NCBI GenBank assembly: GCA_905234205.1
Contig: CAJOGG010000030.1
Span: 1-5,116, forward strand
DNA length: 5,116 nt
From: an uncultured Synergistales bacterium
Lineage (GTDB): Bacteria > Synergistota > Synergistia > Synergistales > Aminobacteriaceae
Direction of reading: 5' to 3'
Below the pieces are notes generated by a model that saw only the letters and a list, made by a program, of their open reading frames with translations, made no database searches and was not told the origin of the DNA. The translations under genes were made by a program, and so were the position numbers. Positions 1 to 4,510 of this stretch are shown piece after piece; position 1 is the first letter of the stretch, and the number at the start of each line of letters is the position of its first letter.

Positions 1-1
1 G

Positions 2-220
2 ACTTTTGCAGGAAAACTTGCGAAGGTTGTTATCACTGGCGACGCTGACAAAGACGACGCAGGTTTAATCGGCGAACACACCAACATGGTACTTGTACAA
101 GTCAAGAAATATGGCGACGAGTACTGGTTTGTATTACGCGATATGACTGCACAGGAACTTCGCGACTTGAAGACGGACGCGAGGCTAAGCTATCTTGAAA
201 TGATTACGGAGGGTGAATAA
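2..220 (+). CDS. 3' end of an unrecognised protein gene (probable phage structural region)
   Basis: An open frame enters from the left edge and ends with TAA at 218-220, giving 72 C-terminal residues; the start lies outside the window. The visible part reads as a real protein: a charged, mixed segment (ITGDADKDDAGLIGEHTN), a beta-like stretch (MVLVQVKKYGDEYWFVLRD) and a short helical tail ending in EMITEGE. I do not recognise a family and see no membrane segment. The stop lies 2 nt before the ATG of the XkdX-family gene, and that gene's GGAGGG ribosome site falls inside this frame, so the two are co-transcribed and probably translationally coupled. By position, just upstream of xkdX, it could be a tail-fibre or tail-associated protein. 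That function is inferred from context only. Confidence 0.75.
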   Translation, partial: TFAGKLAKVVITGDADKDDAGLIGEHTNMVLVQVKKYGDEYWFVLRDMTAQELRDLKTDARLSYLEMITEGE

Positions 221-222
221 TT

Positions 223-366
223 ATGAGCGCAAAATTTGAAGACATCAAGAAATACTACGATTACGGCATGTGGACGGAACAGCAGGTACGTGTGGCAGTT
301 GCTAAGAATTGGATCACGGCGGAAGAGTTCAAGCTCATCACGGGGCACGGACTTTTGGGCGAGTAG
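223..366 (+). CDS. xkdX: XkdX family small phage protein
   Basis: This 47-aa protein has the typical pattern of the XkdX family (PF09693): an N-terminal IKKYYDYGMWTEQQVRVAV block at residues 8-26, then NWITAEEFKLITG at 29-41. Family members are about 40-50 residues long, so it is full length. XkdX genes sit at the end of the tail-fibre region in PBSX-like and many Bacillota phages, just before the lysis genes, and that is the arrangement here. The molecular role of XkdX is not established. The start at 223 is supported by GGAGGG at 209-214 with 8 nt spacing. The gene follows the previous stop by 2 nt and is followed within 10 nt by a terminator, so it closes the tail operon. Confidence 0.88.
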   Translation: MSAKFEDIKKYYDYGMWTEQQVRVAVAKNWITAEEFKLITGHGLLGE

Positions 367-374
367 TTAGTTAG

Positions 375-401
375 GAGCTTCCTTCGGGAGGCTCTTTGTT
401 T
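375..401 (+). terminator. Rho-independent terminator after the tail genes
   Basis: Inverted arms GAGCTTCC (375-382) and GGAGGCTC (387-394) form an 8-bp stem with one G-T wobble, closed by a TTCG tetraloop with the stabilising C(UUCG)G context. TTTGTTT follows at 395-401. It separates the XkdX gene from the lysis block. No strong promoter is visible in the 24 nt before the next gene, so late transcription probably reads through partially or is antiterminated. Confidence 0.85.
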
Positions 402-424
402 ATCGTTATCATAGGGAGCTAAAC

Positions 425-700
425 ATGAATCAAATTAAAGCGTGGGTTATTGAGCAAGTACTTTGGGCAGAAAAAAATCTCAAAGGTAAATCCGGAGCTG
501 ATAAGAAAGCCGCGGTTGTACAGAAACTCGATGAACTCATTAAGCTACCGTTTTATCTGGAGTGGGTGGACGACATAATTATCTCATACTTAGTTGACTC
601 CGTATGCTCAAAGCTGAATGAGATAACGCAGCATGATTTCAGCGAACTAACACTCAATGAATCTCAAGAAATGGAACTCGCACAAGAAATTAAGGAGTGA
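425..700 (+). CDS. Small phage protein of the lysis region, weakly LLH-holin-like
   Basis: The 91-aa product starts at ATG 425, with GGGAG at 414-418 and 6 nt spacing. Residues 5-40 are an amphipathic, lysine-rich helical region (WAEKNLKGKSGADKKAAVV), and residues 41-62 form a moderately hydrophobic stretch (LPFYLEWVDDIIISYLVDSV) interrupted by acidic residues. The GKSGADKK...LNE arrangement recalls the non-membrane half of LLH-family phage holins (PF09682), but the N-terminal membrane helix of that family is missing. It therefore should not be called a holin on this evidence. It lies 6 nt upstream of the endolysin, whose ribosome site is inside its last codons, which implies coupled expression. 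It could be a lysis accessory protein or simply a conserved late protein. Confidence 0.8.
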   Translation: MNQIKAWVIEQVLWAEKNLKGKSGADKKAAVVQKLDELIKLPFYLEWVDDIIISYLVDSVCSKLNEITQHDFSELTLNESQEMELAQEIKE

Positions 701-706
701 TATACC

Positions 707-1282
707 ATGACTGACCAAGAAAAATTTGATCGCGCTATTGCATTCTCTCTCAAGTGGGAGGGCGGCAGAAATTTCAATATTGTCAACGGTAAACCAGTTA
801 TTAAGGGAGCAGCTAAGGCTGACGCGGGCGGAGCTACTGCTTATGGCGTAACGTGGGCAACTCTCAAGACTGCTCACAAACAAGGGATTGTTGCGCATGA
901 TGATATTTGCAAATTAACGCTTGACGAGGCGAAATTAATCTACAAAGCGAATTACTGGGACAAGTACAAATGGCATGAGCTAGAGTGGCCGGTGTGTCTG
1001 TGCTGCTTGGACTGCTGCATTAATCACGGTGGCTTCGCTTCGATTCTTCAGAGGGCGGCTATCGACTGCGGGCAATCTGTGGTAGTTGATGGCAAGTTCG
1101 GCCCTAAAACTTTTGCGGCTCTCAAAGCATGTGCCCCGAAATCACTGGCTAAAGCTATCTATGAACAGCGCAAGAAATATTATCACAAGATCGTCGCCAA
1201 TAAACCGAGTCAGAATGTATTTCTCAAAGGTTGGTTAAGGCGTGCTGATGAAATGGCAAAGGAGTCGGGCGTTTATGAATGA
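707..1282 (+). CDS. Phage endolysin: GH108 N-acetylmuramidase with PG-binding domain
   Basis: The 191-aa protein matches the two-part layout of the GH108 (Glyco_hydro_108, PF05838) plus PG_binding_3 (PF09374) lysozymes. The N-terminal domain has the catalytic glutamate in W17-E18-G19-G20, the DxGGxTxxGVT motif at 39-49, YKANYWD at 79-85 and D102...N106HGG. The C-terminal domain carries VDGKFGPKTFAAL at 127-139. Known members cleave the beta-1,4 bond between N-acetylmuramic acid and N-acetylglucosamine. There is no signal peptide, so export should depend on the holin encoded next. The start at 707 follows AAGGAG (692-697) with 9 nt spacing. An unusual cluster of five cysteines lies at residues 97-104. 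The gene overlaps the holin start by 8 nt. Confidence 0.92.
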   Translation: MTDQEKFDRAIAFSLKWEGGRNFNIVNGKPVIKGAAKADAGGATAYGVTWATLKTAHKQGIVAHDDICKLTLDEAKLIYKANYWDKYKWHELEWPVCLCCLDCCINHGGFASILQRAAIDCGQSVVVDGKFGPKTFAALKACAPKSLAKAIYEQRKKYYHKIVANKPSQNVFLKGWLRRADEMAKESGVYE

Positions 1283-1691
1283 CGAAATTTCAGAATTTAT
1301 AATCGCAAGTACTGTTGGCTTTGCAGGGTGGCTCTTTGGTGGGCTGGACGGCTTCGTCAAAGTTCTTATAGCATGTACAGCTATTGATTACGTTATAGGC
1401 GTCATTAGGGCATGTGTCGAGCGTAAATTCTCTAGCGCAATCGGATTTAAAGGGATCGCCCGTAAAGTTACTATGTTCTTCCTTGTCGCGGTGGCTCACC
1501 TAACAGATCAGCTTATGGGCAACTCCGAGGCATTCAAAACCGCCGTGTGTATATTCTACATTGGCAACGAAGGCATCAGCATAATTCATAACGCAGACAA
1601 ATTGGGTGTCAAAGTTCCAAAATTCTTACACGGAAAATTCTTGACATTCGCAGAAGAAAGCAACGACGAATCAAACAAGAAAGCTGCTTAA
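1275..1691 (+). CDS. Holin, Phage_holin_4 (TcdE/toxin-secretion) family
   Basis: The 138-aa membrane protein has about three to four hydrophobic segments, near residues 6-22, 26-46, 65-80 and 87-106. The family signatures of Phage_holin_4_1 (PF05105) are visible: AIDYVIGVIRA (36-46), the SSAIGFKGIARKV block (53-65), LVAVAHLTDQL (70-80) and FYIGNEGISIIHNADKLGVKVP (94-115). Proteins of this class form lesions in the cytoplasmic membrane at the end of infection and release the endolysin. I chose ATG 1275 over the in-frame GTG at 1242 because AAAGGAG lies just upstream (about 1258-1264) and the family begins close to the first membrane segment. The start overlaps the end of the endolysin gene, so the two are coupled. 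The order endolysin then holin is the reverse of the common one. Confidence 0.9.
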   Translation: MNDEISEFIIASTVGFAGWLFGGLDGFVKVLIACTAIDYVIGVIRACVERKFSSAIGFKGIARKVTMFFLVAVAHLTDQLMGNSEAFKTAVCIFYIGNEGISIIHNADKLGVKVPKFLHGKFLTFAEESNDESNKKAA

Positions 1692-1695
1692 GCCC

Positions 1696-1724
1696 TTGCT
1701 AAAACTCCAACTTAGAGTAAACAT
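1696..1724 (+). promoter_or_regulatory. Weak promoter-like site before the 84-aa gene, resembling the downstream cassettes
   Basis: TTGCTA (1696-1701) and AAACAT (1719-1724) are 17 nt apart. The stretch TTAGAGT (1712-1718), AA, ATACA and CATC (1731-1734) follows the same order as TTAGAGT, TAATAT, AC and CATC in the three strong promoter cassettes at 2565-3561. The -10 is poor, so this may be a degenerate copy or chance. Confidence 0.25.
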
Positions 1725-1754
1725 ACACAGCATCTTAATTTAGGAGGTGCTACT

Positions 1755-2009
1755 ATGAAGAACCCGGAACTCTTAACCGAAAACGGAATCCCGGAAAATC
1801 TCGCAACGTTATTCACAAAGGACAACTGTACTGTCATTGCAATTCAAGATGCTGTTGAAGAAAGTGTGACTGGTACAGAGCTTGCGAATAATCTCAATAA
1901 ATTACAGCTACTAAGCAAGTTTTATCTAGATCGTGAGACAGTCGAGTATGCCAGGCTTATAACAACAGACTGCTTCGGCGTAAAACATTATTTCAAGGCA
2001 TGGAAATGA
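1755..2009 (+). CDS. 84-aa hypothetical protein after the lysis genes
   Basis: I do not recognise this protein. It starts at ATG 1755 behind a near-perfect Shine-Dalgarno sequence, AGGAGGTG at 1742-1749, which makes translation likely. It is soluble and slightly acidic at the N-terminus, with alternating helical and beta-like stretches: residues 1-24 look helical, CTVIAIQDAVEES lies at 25-37, ELANNLNKLQLLSKFYLDRETVEYARLI at 42-69, and it ends with the basic, aromatic VKHYFKAWK. There is no membrane segment and no metal-binding pattern; two cysteines (25, 73) are far apart. It is 63 nt downstream of the holin and 22 nt from the convergent HTH gene, so it ends the rightward late block. No clear terminator is visible between the two convergent genes. 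Confidence 0.75.
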   Translation: MKNPELLTENGIPENLATLFTKDNCTVIAIQDAVEESVTGTELANNLNKLQLLSKFYLDRETVEYARLITTDCFGVKHYFKAWK

Positions 2010-2031
2010 ACTACCGCACGGGTTAAGAAAT

Positions 2032-2382
2032 TCACGCCTTAGCCTGTGCTATTAATCCCTTCAACTCTCTAACTTCATCAATCAACATTTTCAAGCATTC
2101 CAAAATTTCCTCATCAACATTTTTCTGCACTGATTCATTCTGGACTTCGGTAGCTTTATTTTCCTTCGCTAATTTCTCTGCTTTTCGGCGTGCCCATATG
2201 ACCGCAAACCCTTGAGGTGCTTTCTTGAAATTTTCGGCCGTCTTTCGAGGTATCAACCACCTATGCCCAATTCGTTGCGCTCCGTCCAGTTTTCCTTGTC
2301 TACACAATAATGACACTGAATCTCTCTTGTACTTCATTATAGCCGCGGCTTGTTCAATCGTTACGTATTCGCTTAAATCCAT
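2032..2382 (-). CDS. HTH (excisionase/MerR-like) DNA-binding protein with coiled-coil tail
   Basis: The 116-aa protein begins with a compact helix-turn-helix of the HTH_17/excisionase type at residues 6-50. YVTIEQAAAIMKYKRDSVS forms the two DNA-binding helices, LLCRQGKLDGAQRIGHRW the wing and LIPRKTAENF the closing segment. Residues 62-75 are very basic (ARRKAEKLAKENK), and residues 84-116 form an amphipathic helix likely to dimerise. It could be an excisionase-like factor or a repressor; its targets are not shown by the sequence. I prefer ATG 2382 because AGGAG (2401-2397 on this strand) precedes it, though the 14-nt spacing is long. The in-frame GTG at 2397 overlaps that AGGAG and has no ribosome site of its own; using it would add five residues. 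It is the only leftward gene and faces the cassette-driven units. Confidence 0.82.
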   Translation of the reverse strand: MDLSEYVTIEQAAAIMKYKRDSVSLLCRQGKLDGAQRIGHRWLIPRKTAENFKKAPQGFAVIWARRKAEKLAKENKATEVQNESVQKNVDEEILECLKMLIDEVRELKGLIAQAKA

Positions 2383-2417
2383 TTCTCTTATTCTCACTCC
2401 TAAATTATTTTCTTAAC

Positions 2418-2426
2418 ATTTTACCA
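2418..2426 (-). promoter_or_regulatory. Extended -10 promoter for the HTH gene
   Basis: On the minus strand, TGGTAAAAT (2426 down to 2418) fits an extended -10 element (TGn plus TAAAAT, 5 of 6 to consensus). No good -35 lies 16-18 nt upstream, as is usual for extended -10 promoters. Transcription would start near 2411, about 29 nt before the preferred start codon. Confidence 0.45.
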
Positions 2427-2449
2427 TAAAAATATAAATATATTTGGGC

Positions 2450-2478
2450 TTGACTTAGTGGGACGCAAGATTTAATAT
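2450..2478 (+). promoter_or_regulatory. Promoter-like site with no gene directly behind it
   Basis: TTGACT (2450-2455) and TAATAT (2473-2478) are separated by 17 nt. Both hexamers are identical to those of the three strong cassettes, but the spacer is 1 nt longer and the conserved leader is absent. No open frame of useful length or ribosome site follows before the next promoter at 2565, so it may be a second upstream promoter for the gene at 2641, a regulator binding site or a decayed copy. The whole 258-nt gap between the HTH gene and 2641 otherwise holds only AT-rich DNA. Confidence 0.45.
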
Positions 2479-2564
2479 AGAAAGGTTGATAATACTAAAT
2501 AACTACCCTAAATCTTCCCAGAAAAATTCATTGATATTCTTATGAAAAACTTTTATAAATATGC

Positions 2565-2640
2565 TTGACTTCACGTGTTTTAGAGTTAATATACAACCAT
2601 CAAGCGGAAACGCAGTAATAATCATAAAGGAGAAAGAAAA
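2565..2640 (+). promoter_or_regulatory. Promoter-leader cassette, copy 1
   Basis: TTGACT (2565-2570), a 16-nt spacer and TAATAT (2587-2592) are followed by a 48-nt leader with ACCATCAAGCG (2596-2606) and CGCAGTAAT (2611-2619). AAGGAG (2627-2632) then lies 8 nt before ATG 2641. Ungapped comparison with copy 2 gives 61 identical positions of 76, counted by hand. The GCG-GAAA-CGC mini-hairpin in this copy is not kept in the other two. Confidence 0.85.
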
Positions 2641-2910
2641 ATGGTAGAAATTAAATCATACGACAGCATCAGAAGCCGCAAGGAAATCAAAGACAACGGA
2701 AATCTCGTAGTATTCTCGGCATACAAAGCAGCAAAACGCGCGGGCAATGAATTACTTGACATCGACGACTTCATCAATAACAAGGACATTCAAGACGTGA
2801 TCGCGGTATTCCTCGGCCACGGTATCAGAGAGTTCACTGCTTGCAGACTTAGACAAAAACGCCGTAAAAATCGCGGGCATGACGAAAATCAAATCGGGCT
2901 GGGACTTTGA
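2641..2910 (+). CDS. Small conserved protein, 3' part read out of frame (probably broken)
   Basis: The first 65 codons look genuine: MVEIKSYDSIRSRKEI, then NLVVFSAYKAAKRAGNELLDIDDF (residues 21-44), NNKDIQDVIAVFLGHGIREFT up to residue 66. I recall this VFSAYKAAKRAGNE pattern from a conserved hypothetical family of phage and mobile-element proteins of roughly 110-120 residues that continue with an ISSTFS-like segment after EFT. Here the frame instead turns into an Arg/Lys-rich tail (CRLRQKRRKNRG) and stops at 2910, typical of out-of-frame translation. The natural continuation is present in the +1 frame at 2837-2959 (separate entry). The start is supported by AAGGAG 8 nt upstream and the cassette promoter. 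The family's function is unknown to me. If the 89-aa product is made, its last 23 residues are probably meaningless. Confidence 0.7.
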   Translation: MVEIKSYDSIRSRKEIKDNGNLVVFSAYKAAKRAGNELLDIDDFINNKDIQDVIAVFLGHGIREFTACRLRQKRRKNRGHDENQIGLGL

Positions 2911-2959
2911 AACCGATGAAGAAGAAACAAAACCGGCACTTATGATGAAAATAGCGTAA
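2837..2959 (+). pseudogene. Displaced 3' end of the gene at 2641 (frame +1)
   Basis: From CTG 2837 to TAA 2957-2959 the +1 frame encodes LLADLDKNAVKIAGMTKIKS (first 20 residues), then GWDFETDEEETKPALMMKIA. This resembles the C-terminal part of the same small-protein family, where I remember an IAGLTKV-like motif and an IPAI-like end. It has no start codon or ribosome site at its head and runs directly to the terminator, as expected of the true gene end. Joining it to the upstream part would give about 105 residues, slightly short of what I recall for the family, which suggests loss of about 8-9 codons plus the frame at around 2836. No heptanucleotide slippery site is seen, so programmed frameshifting is unlikely. 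Confidence 0.6.
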
Positions 2960-2978
2960 TATCACGTAACTTTCACGG

Positions 2979-2999
2979 GAGGCTTCGGGCCTCTTTTTT
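2979..2999 (+). terminator. Rho-independent terminator after the first cassette gene
   Basis: Arms GAGGC (2979-2983) and GCCTC (2989-2993) enclose TTCGG, with six T residues at 2994-2999. Wobble pairs could extend the stem. It lies 20 nt after the displaced stop at 2959, which supports 2959 rather than 2910 as the original gene end. It uses a TTCG-type loop like the terminator at 375-401. Confidence 0.85.
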
Positions 3000-3087
3000 G
3001 TTGTCTATTTGTACTTGGGAAAATACTTGACTTTGTGAAAATTTTATGTCATTTACATATTTATATAAACTATTTATGAATTTATTG

Positions 3088-3116
3088 ATAATATCTCTAA
3101 ATCGCTTGTAAGTCAA
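3088..3116 (-). promoter_or_regulatory. Leftward sigma-70-type promoter in the intergenic gap
   Basis: On the minus strand TTGACT (3116-3111), a 17-nt spacer and TATTAT (3093-3088) form a good promoter that shares the CTTGACTT -35 region of the rightward cassettes. Transcription would start near 3081 and run toward the terminator hairpin and the 3' end of the gene at 2641. I see no start codon with a ribosome site behind it, so any product would be an untranslated or antisense RNA. The rest of the 290-nt gap (2960-3249) holds the terminator at 2979, AT-rich DNA and the next cassette. Confidence 0.45.
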
Positions 3117-3173
3117 GTCCGTGTACTATCAGACAAGCTAAAATATTTAATCGTAATTCTTGTATGAATATGC

Positions 3174-3249
3174 TTGACTTCATGGTTATTAGAGTTAATA
3201 TACACTCATCAAACGAAAACGCAGTAATTACAAGGAAGGAGACATAAAA
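3174..3249 (+). promoter_or_regulatory. Promoter-leader cassette, copy 2
   Basis: TTGACT (3174-3179), 16 nt and TAATAT (3196-3201) are followed by a 48-nt leader with CTCATCAAACG and CGCAGTAAT (3220-3228). AAGGAG (3236-3241) then lies 8 nt before ATG 3250. The length from -35 to ATG is identical to copy 1 with no gap, and the leader is almost as conserved as the promoter itself. Confidence 0.85.
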
Positions 3250-3435
3250 ATGATAATAAGCAGTAAGGTTAAGGAACAGATTTTGGCGGTACGCGATACA
3301 GGGCTTGTGAACATGTGCGACGTAAACGGAGTTCAGCGTGTGGCATTCGATAATGATTACTACGAGCTGGTTTGCTTCATCGAGGAGAACAAGAAAGACT
3401 ACGTGAATTTCATTCTGTACGGAGCAAGAGAATAG
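3250..3435 (+). CDS. DUF5049 family small protein
   Basis: The 61-aa protein fits DUF5049 (PF16468) along its whole length: VKEQILAVRDTGLVNMCDVNGVQRVAF at residues 7-33, then YYELVCFIEENKKDYVNFILYG at 37-58. Family members I recall are about 55-65 aa, share the KEQILAIR.TG..NMFDVN...A....YYELV pattern, and occur in phages and mobile elements of gut Bacillota. No biochemical function is known to me. There is no membrane segment or catalytic motif, so a binding or regulatory role is possible but unproven. It is a single-gene unit between its own cassette promoter (3174) and a weak hairpin (3434), and uses an AAGGAG site with 8 nt spacing. The next gene, an amidoligase, starts 126 nt downstream under the third cassette. 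Confidence 0.85.
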   Translation: MIISSKVKEQILAVRDTGLVNMCDVNGVQRVAFDNDYYELVCFIEENKKDYVNFILYGARE

Positions 3436-3451
3436 GGGAATACATTTCCCT
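3434..3451 (+). terminator. Possible weak terminator hairpin overlapping the DUF5049 stop
   Basis: AGGGGAA (3434-3440) and TTTCCCT (3445-3451) can form a 7-bp stem with one G-T wobble and a TACA loop. The following AAATATTTTA is a poor U-tract, so termination would be weak and readthrough into the amidoligase operon is likely. Confidence 0.4.
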
Positions 3452-3484
3452 AAATATTTTACCGAAAAAGTTTTAAGAATATAC

Positions 3485-3561
3485 TTGACTTCACGGAAAT
3501 CAGAGTTAATATACGACCATCAAGCAAGAAATACAGTAATTGCAACGAAGGAGATAACATT
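3485..3561 (+). promoter_or_regulatory. Promoter-leader cassette, copy 3
   Basis: TTGACT (3485-3490), 16 nt and TAATAT (3507-3512) are followed by a 49-nt leader with ACCATCAAGCA and ACAGTAATTG. AAGGAG (3548-3553) then lies 8 nt before ATG 3562. The promoter core matches copy 1 at 23 of 28 positions. The leader is 1 nt longer than in copies 1 and 2 and has diverged around the GCGGAAACGC stretch of copy 1. It drives the amidoligase operon. Confidence 0.85.
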
Positions 3562-4509
3562 ATGAAAGAAAAGACAGCAGCACAAATCGCAAACATGAAG
3601 AAACAAACAATTGGCGTAGAGATCGAAATGAACGGCATCACCCGCAATCAAGCCGCCCAAGTAGCAGCAGCATTCTTCGGGACAAACAGAAGTAAATACA
3701 CCGGACAACAAAATGGTTACATGACCTGGAGCGCATGGGATAATCAAGGCCGCGAATGGAAATTCCAAAGAGATACAAGCATTCACGGACGCGACGATGA
3801 AAAATGCGAACTCGTTACCCCAATTCTTCGCTACGAGGACATCGAAACACTTCAGGCACTCCTCAGAGTTTTAAGAAAGTGCGGAGCTAAATCAACCCCA
3901 TCAAGAGGCTGCGGAGTTCATATTCACATCGGACTCAAAAGCGAAGCCGCGGATCACACTGCCAAGACTCTCACAAACCTTGCAAACATTATGGCCGCTC
4001 ATGAGGAACAAATCGGTCGCGCTATTAAAATTTCCGAACGCAGAACAGAAACTTACTGCAGAACGGTCAATCCCGAATTTATCAGGCGACTTAATGCCAG
4101 AAAACCTCAAACAATGGAAGAACTTGCGAATGTATGGTACGAAGGCAACAACGCAAGCTACGGACGTGATACTCACTATAACCCAAGCCGCTACCACATG
4201 CTCAACTTACACGCCTGCTTCACAAAGGGTACAATCGAGTTTAGATTATTCCAATTCGACGAACCCCACGGAGACAGCAAAGGCGGAATCCACTGCGGAC
4301 AACTTAAAGCCTACATTCAGCTTTGCCTCGCCATGAGTCAGTTAGCAAAGGATTTAACCCGCGCAAGCACCAAGCCCCAACAGATCGAAAATGAGAAGTA
4401 CGCTTTCAGGTGCTGGATGTTAAGATTAGGTTTTATCGGGGAAGAATTTAAGACGGCAAGAACACTCCTTTTAAGGAATGTCAACGGGAACGGAGCATGG
4501 AGGAGATAA
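3562..4509 (+). CDS. Amidoligase_2 family enzyme (COOH-NH2 ligase)
   Basis: The 315-aa protein has the signatures of the amidoligase_2 family (PF12224), distant relatives of glutamine synthetase and glutamate-cysteine ligase that are predicted to join a carboxylate to an amine using ATP. Visible in order are GVEIEMNG at 18-25 (likely metal-binding E20 and E22), WKFQRDTSI at 66-74, CELVTPIL at 82-89, GCGVHIHIG at 116-124 (H120, H122), RYHMLNLHA at 210-218 and TIEFRLFQFD at 224-233. The length is normal for the family. There is no signal peptide or membrane segment, so it is cytoplasmic. It is first in an operon: its stop is 1 nt before the DpnD/PcfM-like gene, whose ribosome site lies in its last codons, and a cyclotransferase-like gene follows. 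The substrate cannot be read from sequence; peptides, proteins, cell-wall precursors and small metabolites are all possible. Confidence 0.92.
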   Translation: MKEKTAAQIANMKKQTIGVEIEMNGITRNQAAQVAAAFFGTNRSKYTGQQNGYMTWSAWDNQGREWKFQRDTSIHGRDDEKCELVTPILRYEDIETLQALLRVLRKCGAKSTPSRGCGVHIHIGLKSEAADHTAKTLTNLANIMAAHEEQIGRAIKISERRTETYCRTVNPEFIRRLNARKPQTMEELANVWYEGNNASYGRDTHYNPSRYHMLNLHACFTKGTIEFRLFQFDEPHGDSKGGIHCGQLKAYIQLCLAMSQLAKDLTRASTKPQQIENEKYAFRCWMLRLGFIGEEFKTARTLLLRNVNGNGAWRR

Positions 4510-4510
4510 C

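Larger units (their letters stand above)
2449..3491. repeat. Six dispersed copies of the octamer CTTGACTT in gene-free DNA
   Basis: CTTGACTT occurs on the + strand at 2449-2456, 2564-2571, 3026-3033, 3173-3180 and 3484-3491, and on the minus strand at 3117-3110. All six are outside coding sequence. Four + copies and the minus copy have a plausible -10 hexamer 16-17 nt downstream; the copy at 3026 does not. The copies at 3025-3033 and 3110-3118 form a perfect 9-bp inverted pair (ACTTGACTT / AAGTCAAGT) about 76 nt apart. Confidence 0.8.

Noticed and set aside
1242..1274. Upstream in-frame GTG start for the holin
   Set aside because: It lies deep in the endolysin gene and lacks a ribosome site, while ATG 1275 has AAAGGAG at the right distance and fits family length.
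2383..2397. GTG start for the HTH protein
   Set aside because: The codon overlaps the only AGGAG, so that site cannot serve it. The ATG at 2382 was preferred, although its 14-nt spacing is long and the choice is not certain.
2605..2614. GCG-GAAA-CGC tetraloop hairpin in the first leader as a riboswitch or RNA thermometer
   Set aside because: The stem is only three base pairs and is lost in copies 2 and 3, so a conserved RNA structure is not supported.
2828..2845. Programmed ribosomal frameshift in the gene at 2641
   Set aside because: No X-XXY-YYZ heptamer or downstream pseudoknot is apparent, and the family-like middle segment is missing rather than bypassed by a single-base slip.
3027..3059. 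Rightward promoter with TTGACT at 3027
   Set aside because: No acceptable -10 lies 15-19 nt downstream; the nearest candidate, TACATA, is 21 nt away.
2565..3561. CRISPR-like repeat array
   Set aside because: Only three copies, spaced about 609 and 311 nt apart, each placed exactly in front of a gene; there are no spacers or cas genes.
3980..4336. 118-aa + strand frame inside the amidoligase gene
   Set aside because: It has no ribosome site, low-complexity Thr/Ala/Ser content, and lies wholly within a gene with clear family motifs.
4478..4510. Upstream in-frame ATG for the DpnD/PcfM-like gene
   Set aside because: It would add 11 residues from inside the amidoligase gene that do not fit the family; ATG 4511 has GGAGGAG directly in front.
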